DNA of 6,771 nt, taken from Dehalococcoidia bacterium (lineage in GTDB: Bacteria; Chloroflexota; Dehalococcoidia; GIF9; UBA5629). The first letter of the stretch is position 1; each line of letters begins with the position of its first letter. The position numbers were made by a program, and so were the translations under genes. Of the stretch, positions 1-4,881 are shown one piece after another. Below the pieces are notes generated by a model that saw nothing but the letters and a program-made list of their open reading frames with translations, had not been told where the DNA came from and made no database searches. The stretch is taken from contig JAQTLG010000090.1 in assembly GCA_028715025.1 (NCBI GenBank), positions 1 through 6,771 on the forward strand, read 5' to 3'.

Positions 1-407
1 ATCCATCCTTCAGCCTCTCATTGATCGAGGTGGATCGTCCGGGCCCAACTTATACGGTCGACACTGTAGAGCAACTGGCGGGGGAAATAGGGCAAAGCTC
101 AGAGATGTTTTTGTTGCTTGGTTGGGACAGCGTGGCTGAGCTGCCTTACTGGAAGGCGCCCTACCGTTTATCAAAGATGGTCAGGATCGTGACTTTCCCG
201 CGTCCCGGATCTGCAAAGCCCGATCCCAAAGAGATTGAAAAGGCTATGCCGGGAAGCGCCGAAAGGATCATCTATATGGATCAACCCTATTTGAGCATTA
301 GTTCCACCTGTATCAGGCAGAGAGTGAAAGAGGGGAAGTCGGTGCGTTACCTCGTGCCCGAGGGTGTAGCGCTATATATCGTTGAGCACAAACTGTATAC
401 GGCCTGA
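1..407 (+). CDS. nadD: Nicotinate-nucleotide adenylyltransferase, C-terminal part (5'-truncated by window edge)
   Basis: NadD transfers AMP from ATP to nicotinate mononucleotide, giving deamido-NAD, in cytosolic NAD synthesis. The frame is open from the first full codon at position 3, and about 134 residues are visible of the roughly 200 usual for the family. The TTG at 21 is internal: the residues before it (PSFSLS) continue straight into the conserved segment IEVDRPGPTYTVDT. That segment matches the family pattern in which a (G)PSYTIDT stretch follows the first half of the Rossmann-like nucleotidyltransferase fold. Further family signatures are LGWDSVAELPYWK and, near the C-terminus, SISSTCIRQRV, the ISSTxIR motif that contacts nucleotide phosphate. 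The N-terminal ATP-binding GxFxPxHxGH motif lies off the window. The stop TGA at 405-407 is 11 bases from the converging gyrB stop. Identity is secure; the start is not visible. Confidence 0.95.
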   Translation, partial: PSFSLSLIEVDRPGPTYTVDTVEQLAGEIGQSSEMFLLLGWDSVAELPYWKAPYRLSKMVRIVTFPRPGSAKPDPKEIEKAMPGSAERIIYMDQPYLSISSTCIRQRVKEGKSVRYLVPEGVALYIVEHKLYTA

Positions 408-418
408 TATAGATAAGC

Positions 419-2338
419 CTATATATCGAGATTCTTGACGCTGCGGGCATGGGCCTGTATGAAAGACTTTCGGGGCGGGACCTCGCTGCCCATCAATATA
501 TGGAATATCTCATCGGCTTTCATGGCATCGTCGACGCGCACTTTAAGTAAAGTTCGTGTGGCGGGATTCATGGTTGTATCCCACAGCTGCTCGGGACTCA
601 TCTCACCTAAACCTTTGTACCGCTGCACGTCCACCTTGCTGCTCTTCATAGATGCCAGCTTGTCATCTTTCTCGGCGTCTGAGTAAACCCAGTGCTGCTG
701 CTTGCCGGACGCCAGACGGTACAGGGGAGGTTGTGCGATGAAAAGGTGCCCCTTATCGATTATGTCAAACATGTTTCGATAAAAGAAGGTTAAAAGCAGG
801 GTACGGATATGTGCGCCGTCCACGTCTGCATCCGTCATTATGATGATCTGATGGTAGCGCAATTTATTATAGTCATAGCCGTCGCTGATTCCGGTGCCCA
901 GGGCAGTGATCAACGCCCGTATCTCCTCGTGATCGAAGATCTTGTCCTTGGCGGCTTTTTCCACGTTGAGTATCTTGCCGCGCAGTGGCAGGATAGCCTG
1001 GAAATTGCGGTCGCGACCCTGTTTGGCCGAGCCGCCGGCCGAATCGCCCTCAACCAGGTATAATTCGCAGTCTTTCGGGTTGTTGCTGGCGCAGTCTGCC
1101 AGCTTGCCGGGAAGCGTACCGAACTCGAGGCCGGTTTTCTTGAGGATGAGGTCACGCGCCTTACGGGCAGCCTCACGGGCCTTGGCGGCCAGCAGGCACT
1201 TGTCTATTATCGATTTGCCCTCGTCGGGGTGCTTTTCCAGATACTCGTTAAGCTGGTCACTGGCAACTGATTCAACCTGACCCTTCACCTCCGGATTGCC
1301 CAGCTTGGCCTTGGTCTGACCTTCAAACTGGGGCGACCCGACTTTTACGCTGACAACTGCCGTCAGGCCGTCGCGGATGTCCTCGCCCGAAAGATTGGGA
1401 TCATTATCTTTAAGGAACTTATTCTTTCTGGCGTAATCGTTGAGCACACGGGTCAGAGCTGCGCGGAAACCCGTCATGTGGGTGCCGCCCTCCTTGGTAT
1501 TTACGCAGTTCGCGAAAGCGGTCACGTTCTCCGAATAGCCGTCGTTATACTGAATGGCGATCTCTACGGCGGTGCTGTTGACCCGGCCGGAGATGTAGAT
1601 GGATTTATCCAGCACCTGGCGGTTCTTGTTTATGCGCCTGACCAGGCTGGCGATGCCGCCCTCGAAGAAATAGGTGGTATCGCGGTCCGTACGCTCGTCC
1701 CTGAGACTGATCTCGGTGCCCTTGTTGAGGAAAGCGAGCTCGCGCAGGCGCTCAGCCAGTTGATTAAAATCATAGCTGATCTCACCGAATATCTCGGTAT
1801 CGGCCATAAACGAGATGGTGGTGCCAGTCTGGTCGGTCTTCCCCACAGACTTCACGTCCGCCTGACGGATGCCTACCTTGTATTCCTGCCGATAGATCTT
1901 TCCGTTTCTGGATACCTCGGCCCTCAGCCATGAAGAAAGTGCGCTGACCACCGATGCGCCGACACCGTGCAGGCCCGACGAGACGCTGTAGGCGCCGTCG
2001 CCGAATTTGCCCCCGGCATGCAGGGTTGTCATTACTACCTCAAGAGCTGATATGCCTTTTTCCGGATGTACGTCGACAGGTATTCCCCTGCCATTGTCGG
2101 AGACTGTTATGGAGTTATCTGCATTGATCGTGACCTGTATCTTGTCGCAGTACCCGGCCATCGCCTCGTCAATGCTGTTATAGACTATCTCGTAGACCAG
2201 GTGGTGAAGGCCGTCCTTGCCGGTGTCGCCGATGTACATGCCGGGACGCATGCGCACCGCTTCCAGTCCGTCCAGGACGCGGATATTTTCTGCATTGTAG
2301 TCGCCGTTGTTGGAACCGTTGATCTGTTCAGAGGTCAT
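419..2338 (-). CDS. gyrB: DNA gyrase subunit B (type IIA topoisomerase ATPase subunit)
   Basis: GyrB hydrolyses ATP to drive negative supercoiling with GyrA. It is complete at 639 residues, the length of the short GyrB form lacking the C-terminal insert of enterobacterial GyrB. The GHKL ATPase domain (about 15-230) carries E50, N54 and E58 in the YNSIDEA segment, DNGRGIP at 81-87 and the lid motif GLHGVG at 122-127. The transducer domain carries the QTKAKLGN loop at 341-348, whose Lys reaches the ATP. The TOPRIM domain shows EGDSAGG from E430 and TDADVDG with D503, D505 and D507, the Mg-binding residues. RYKGLGEM at 573-580 is the conserved C-terminal GyrB tail. The Asp usually found just before the catalytic-loop Asn (VDNSIDE) is Tyr53 here. 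The ATG at 2338 is preceded on its strand by GAGAG about 7 bases upstream. ParE is the alternative, but the overall pattern fits GyrB better. Confidence 0.96.
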   Translation of the reverse strand: MTSEQINGSNNGDYNAENIRVLDGLEAVRMRPGMYIGDTGKDGLHHLVYEIVYNSIDEAMAGYCDKIQVTINADNSITVSDNGRGIPVDVHPEKGISALEVVMTTLHAGGKFGDGAYSVSSGLHGVGASVVSALSSWLRAEVSRNGKIYRQEYKVGIRQADVKSVGKTDQTGTTISFMADTEIFGEISYDFNQLAERLRELAFLNKGTEISLRDERTDRDTTYFFEGGIASLVRRINKNRQVLDKSIYISGRVNSTAVEIAIQYNDGYSENVTAFANCVNTKEGGTHMTGFRAALTRVLNDYARKNKFLKDNDPNLSGEDIRDGLTAVVSVKVGSPQFEGQTKAKLGNPEVKGQVESVASDQLNEYLEKHPDEGKSIIDKCLLAAKAREAARKARDLILKKTGLEFGTLPGKLADCASNNPKDCELYLVEGDSAGGSAKQGRDRNFQAILPLRGKILNVEKAAKDKIFDHEEIRALITALGTGISDGYDYNKLRYHQIIIMTDADVDGAHIRTLLLTFFYRNMFDIIDKGHLFIAQPPLYRLASGKQQHWVYSDAEKDDKLASMKSSKVDVQRYKGLGEMSPEQLWDTTMNPATRTLLKVRVDDAMKADEIFHILMGSEVPPRKSFIQAHARSVKNLDI

Positions 2339-2463
2339 GGTTTATCTCTCACATTGAATGTCGCCCGTCCAAAATCTCCCGGCAAGCGAGGTATTAGGAT
2401 AAGCATCACAATATATTGTGTTTGCTCAATCGAAGCACACAAGGACTTGCAATTTCAGAGAAT
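2339..2463 (-). promoter_or_regulatory. gyrB 5' leader with perfect palindrome and alternative hairpins
   Basis: This is the region between the putative promoter and the gyrB ATG, about 120 bases. It contains a perfect 14-base palindrome, CACAATATATTGTG, at 2407-2420, loosely flanked by gca/tgc (2403-2405 and 2423-2425). Its inner arm TTGTGT (2416-2421) is also complementary to ACACAA at 2437-2442. That second stem is extended by GC/GC (2424-2425 with 2435-2436) around a 9-base loop. The two pairings share an arm and exclude each other. The palindrome could be an operator for a dimeric regulator, or the two folds could act in the mRNA. The shapes are seen directly; any function is inference. 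Confidence 0.35.
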
Positions 2464-2472
2464 AGTATAGCA
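2464..2472 (-). promoter_or_regulatory. Candidate extended -10 promoter for gyrB
   Basis: Read on the - strand this is TGCTATACT, a TGn extended -10 with a five-of-six match to TATAAT. It lies 34 bases beyond the rnhA stop and would start transcription near 2457, leaving a leader of about 120 bases before gyrB. No convincing -35 hexamer sits 16-18 bases upstream, which is tolerable for an extended -10. The site suggests gyrB has its own promoter and is not only read through from rnhA. Confidence 0.4.
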
Positions 2473-2506
2473 TATCCCGCGTGGAAATGCATCAGCCTCA
2501 GACGGG

Positions 2507-2965
2507 TTATTTTGCCTCTTGGATTCCCTGTCGGGCCAACTCATCCGCCCGCTCGTTCAGTTTATTCCCGGAATGCCCGGTGACCTTGATAAACTTTACC
2601 TTATATAAGGATGTCAGCGAGAGGAGCTTCTCCCAAAGGTCGCGGTTTTCCACCGGTTTCCTGACTGAGTTCTGCCAGCCGTTCCGCTGCCAGGTAGCAT
2701 ACCATTTTTTTTGCATGCAATTTGCCAGATATGCGCTGTCCGTGTAGACCTCTACGGCGTATTTACCCGACTTAATCTGTTCCAGCGCCCTGATACAGGC
2801 AATCAGCTCCATGCGTTGGTTGGTGGTATTTTTCTCGCTGCCATATATCTCTTTTAAGCGGCTGCCCTGCAACAGTACAGCGCCCCACCCGCCGGTGTTG
2901 TGGTGATACTGGTTGCCCGAGCAGGCGCCGTCGCAATATATAACGATTTTATCGGTTGCCGGCAT
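2507..2965 (-). CDS. rnhA: Ribonuclease HI
   Basis: RNase HI cuts the RNA strand of RNA-DNA hybrids and so clears primers and R-loops. From the ATG at 2965 the protein has 152 residues, close to the 155 of the E. coli enzyme. The four metal-binding acidic residues are present: D12 (YCDGACSGN), E53 (NQRMEL), D76 (VYTDSAY) and D141 (NERADELA). The catalytic-loop His is H131 in TGHSGN. A basic handle region (KKWYATWQRNGW, then KPVENRDLW) is present, so this is the bacterial HI type rather than a handle-less archaeal type. A longer reading from TTG at 3025 would add 20 residues with no family counterpart, so the ATG is preferred. The ATG has no clear Shine-Dalgarno sequence; a TATAAT lies 6 bases upstream. 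It is in tandem with gyrB and divergent from acsE. Confidence 0.95.
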   Translation of the reverse strand: MPATDKIVIYCDGACSGNQYHHNTGGWGAVLLQGSRLKEIYGSEKNTTNQRMELIACIRALEQIKSGKYAVEVYTDSAYLANCMQKKWYATWQRNGWQNSVRKPVENRDLWEKLLSLTSLYKVKFIKVTGHSGNKLNERADELARQGIQEAK

Positions 2966-3073
2966 GCACCAATTATACGTTATTTTGAACCTGTGCGAGT
3001 GGCCGTCATTTCCTTGCCGACCCAATGTAATCGATGTTAGAATTCACGTAATTTCATTTTCGTCGTATATACT
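2966..3073. promoter_or_regulatory. Divergent rnhA / acsE intergenic promoter region
   Basis: These 108 bases must hold the promoters for rnhA (-) and the acs operon (+). On the - strand a perfect TATAAT occupies 2977-2972, only 6 bases from the rnhA ATG, with no good -35. On the + strand TTCACG (3043-3048, four of six to TTGACA) is followed after 17 bases by TATATA (3066-3071), which nearly abuts the acsE ATG at 3074. Neither gene has a visible Shine-Dalgarno sequence. The arrangement suggests very short or absent leaders, but the hexamers are AT-rich and could be chance. Confidence 0.35.
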
Positions 3074-3952
3074 ATGATCTTAATTGGCGAAAACATCCAC
3101 ATTATTTCGAAGGCAGTCAGCGAGGCCGTCAGGGACAGGGATAGCGCGTCTATACAGGCTCTGGCAAAGGCGCAGGCCCGGGCCGGGGCTGACTATCTCG
3201 ATTTGAATCTGGGTCCGGCGCGCAAAGAACCGGAAGAGGTGGCTTCGTGGCTGGTCGATACCGTTCAGGCGGTCGCCGACCTGCCGATATCTCTGGATAC
3301 CATGAACCCTCTGGCTATGGAGGCAGGATTAAAGCTATGCCGGAAGCGGGCCCTTTTAAACTCGGCGTCGGGCAAGGCGGAGAGCAAAGAAAAGATGATG
3401 CCGCTGGCCGTTAAATACAGCACCCAGGTGGTTATCTCAGTCATTACCGATCAGGGCTGCCCGCCCGATGTCGATTCAAGGGTTGAAAGCATCATGGAGA
3501 CTGTGGCTTACGCTAACGGCCTGGGCATCGATAACGAGGACATCTGGGTGGATCCTATCATATTGCCGGTCAGCGCCGATCAGAAGCAGGTGCGCGAGGC
3601 GCTGGAATTTGTAAGGATACTGACGGACCTGCTGCCGGGCGTCAAATCGGTGGTCGGCCTTTCAAATGTATCCAATGGAACGCCGGCGCCTTTGCGCGGC
3701 ATCCTGAACCGTACTTATATGGTTATGCTGGAAAGGAACGGCCTCTACTCTGCCATAGCTGACGTGCTGGATCAGGAGCTGATTGACATTAATCGAGGCG
3801 GCTTGAATGATGCAAAGGTGCTTATTCACAGGGTGATGGATGGAGAGCCGGTCGATGCTGACACTCTGCCCGAGAAAGAAAAGAATTATGTAAAAACAGC
3901 CAGGGTACTGATGGGAGATGCGCTTTATTCGCATGCCTGGCTGGAAAGTTAG
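3074..3952 (+). CDS. acsE: Methyltetrahydrofolate:corrinoid/iron-sulfur protein methyltransferase (AcsE)
   Basis: AcsE moves the methyl group of 5-methyl-tetrahydrofolate to the Co(I) corrinoid of the AcsCD protein, linking the folate branch of the Wood-Ljungdahl pathway to acetyl-CoA synthase; it can also run in reverse. The 292-residue protein is a pterin-binding TIM barrel. It begins MILIGENI, the usual start, then shows DLNLGPAR (43-50), SLDTMNP with D75 (73-79), LLNSAS with N96, DP at 160-161 and GLSNVSNG with N198. D75, N96 and D160 match the pterin-binding Asp/Asn set of the family. The closing segment YVKTARVLMGDALY corresponds to the normal C-terminal helix. About 25-30 extra residues (roughly 239-270, NRGGLNDAK onward) precede it, making the protein longer than the 262-residue Moorella enzyme. 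There is no clear Shine-Dalgarno sequence. It is the first gene of the operon, 14 bases before acsD. Confidence 0.93.
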   Translation: MILIGENIHIISKAVSEAVRDRDSASIQALAKAQARAGADYLDLNLGPARKEPEEVASWLVDTVQAVADLPISLDTMNPLAMEAGLKLCRKRALLNSASGKAESKEKMMPLAVKYSTQVVISVITDQGCPPDVDSRVESIMETVAYANGLGIDNEDIWVDPIILPVSADQKQVREALEFVRILTDLLPGVKSVVGLSNVSNGTPAPLRGILNRTYMVMLERNGLYSAIADVLDQELIDINRGGLNDAKVLIHRVMDGEPVDADTLPEKEKNYVKTARVLMGDALYSHAWLES

Positions 3953-3954
3953 AC

Positions 3955-3959
3955 GAGGT
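3955..3959 (+). promoter_or_regulatory. Ribosome binding site of acsD
   Basis: GAGGT lies 7 bases before the ATG at 3967, inside the 14-base gap after the acsE stop. It fixes the acsD start and contrasts with the missing Shine-Dalgarno sequence at acsE. Confidence 0.75.
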
Positions 3960-3966
3960 AAGCCTT

Positions 3967-4872
3967 ATGGAATATAAAGCGCCCCTGGAAAAGTATACGG
4001 GCAGGATCAGGGAGATCACTTTAGGCAGGGGTGAAAAGAGCCTGAAGATCGGGGGCAGCAGTATATTGCCCCTGCACCATTTCGAGGGCAATGCCGCCAA
4101 CAGGCCCGTGGTCGCACTCGAGGTGGACGATAACGGAGCTGCCGGCTGGGCCGGGAGCGCTGTGGAACCGTTCAAGGACGTGGTCAATGACCCTGTTAAG
4201 TGGGGGGCGCGCTGTCTGAAATTGGGCGCTGATCTGGTCTGTCTGCACCTGGAGGGAACCGACCCGAATGGTGCGAATAATACTCCGGCTGAAGCCGCCG
4301 CACTGGTCAAACGGATGACGCAGGAATTGGATTCACCATTGATCGTCTATGGTTGCGGGGATGATAAAAAAGATGTTGAGGTGCTGACGGCGGTTGCAGA
4401 GGCCTGCCAAAATAGTAATCTGTTGCTGGGCCCGGCAGTCAAGGAGAATTACGAGGCCGTATTGAAGGCGGTTGCCGATAACGGGCATTGCATTATTGCC
4501 CAGACGCCCATAGATATAAACCTGGAGAAAGAGCTTAGTGTGAAATTGCTCAAGCAGCTCCCTCCCGAACGAATAGTCATCGATCCGCTGAGCTCTGCGC
4601 TGGGTTATGGAATGGAGTATAGCTTCACCATCATGGAGCGGACCAGGCAGGTTGGCGTTGTATACGGTGATGCGGCCATGCAGATGCCTGTTATCGCTGA
4701 CCTGGGCCGCGAATGCTGGAAGACCAACCAGGCCAGGTCGTACGGCGAACAGGGCATGCTCTGGGAGAGCATTACGGCCCTGAGCCTGCTTTTAGCCGGC
4801 GCGGACATACTGGTGCTCAGACACCCGGATAACTGCCGGCTGCTGAAGGAAGCGATCGAAGGCAAAATATAG
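3967..4872 (+). CDS. acsD: Corrinoid/iron-sulfur protein small subunit (AcsD/CdhD, acetyl-CoA synthase delta subunit)
   Basis: This is the small subunit of the heterodimeric corrinoid Fe-S protein. With AcsC it holds the cobamide that accepts methyl from AcsE and delivers it to the A-cluster of acetyl-CoA synthase. The 301-residue protein is a TIM barrel without its own Fe-S cluster, as in the family. Family segments in order are LKIGG (26-30), FEGN (39-42), NDPVKWGARC (74-83), LEGTDPNG (95-102), VYGCG (127-131), LLGPA (153-157), PIDINLEK (181-188), DPLSSALGYGMEYS (206-219), MQMPVI (238-243) and GADILVLRHP (278-287). It is close to the usual 300-320 residues. The ATG at 3967 follows a good Shine-Dalgarno sequence. 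Its stop at 4870-4872 is directly followed by the AGGAGG of the next gene, so translation is probably coupled. Its partner acsC and the synthase acsB/cdhC are not in the window and may lie downstream. Confidence 0.93.
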   Translation: MEYKAPLEKYTGRIREITLGRGEKSLKIGGSSILPLHHFEGNAANRPVVALEVDDNGAAGWAGSAVEPFKDVVNDPVKWGARCLKLGADLVCLHLEGTDPNGANNTPAEAAALVKRMTQELDSPLIVYGCGDDKKDVEVLTAVAEACQNSNLLLGPAVKENYEAVLKAVADNGHCIIAQTPIDINLEKELSVKLLKQLPPERIVIDPLSSALGYGMEYSFTIMERTRQVGVVYGDAAMQMPVIADLGRECWKTNQARSYGEQGMLWESITALSLLLAGADILVLRHPDNCRLLKEAIEGKI

Positions 4873-4876
4873 GAGG
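4871..4876 (+). promoter_or_regulatory. Shine-Dalgarno of the cdhA-like gene
   Basis: A perfect AGGAGG overlaps the last two bases of the acsD stop codon. It stands 5 bases before a GTG at 4882 and 8 bases before a second in-frame GTG at 4885. Either could be the start; the two differ by one residue. Confidence 0.8.
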
Positions 4877-4881
4877 CTTTC

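Noticed and set aside
21..407. nadD starting at TTG 21 as a complete short gene
   Set aside because: The frame stays open to the window edge and the residues before 21 fit the NadD family, so the gene is truncated by the window, not short.
406..427. GATATA/TATATC hairpin between nadD and gyrB as a terminator
   Set aside because: The stem is only 6 A/T-rich pairs with a 10-base loop and no adjacent T-run on either strand; too weak to call.
1478..1933. 151-residue + strand frame inside gyrB
   Set aside because: It is antisense to the conserved transducer/ATPase part of gyrB, has no family resemblance and is explained by the codon bias of the opposite strand.
2966..3025. Longer rnhA start at TTG 3025
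   Set aside because: The 20 added residues have no counterpart in RNase HI and no Shine-Dalgarno sequence; ATG 2965 gives the normal length.
3822..4310. 162-residue - strand frame across the acsE-acsD junction
   Set aside because: It opposes two well-supported genes, has a low-complexity Ser/Ala/Pro composition and shows no recognisable motif.
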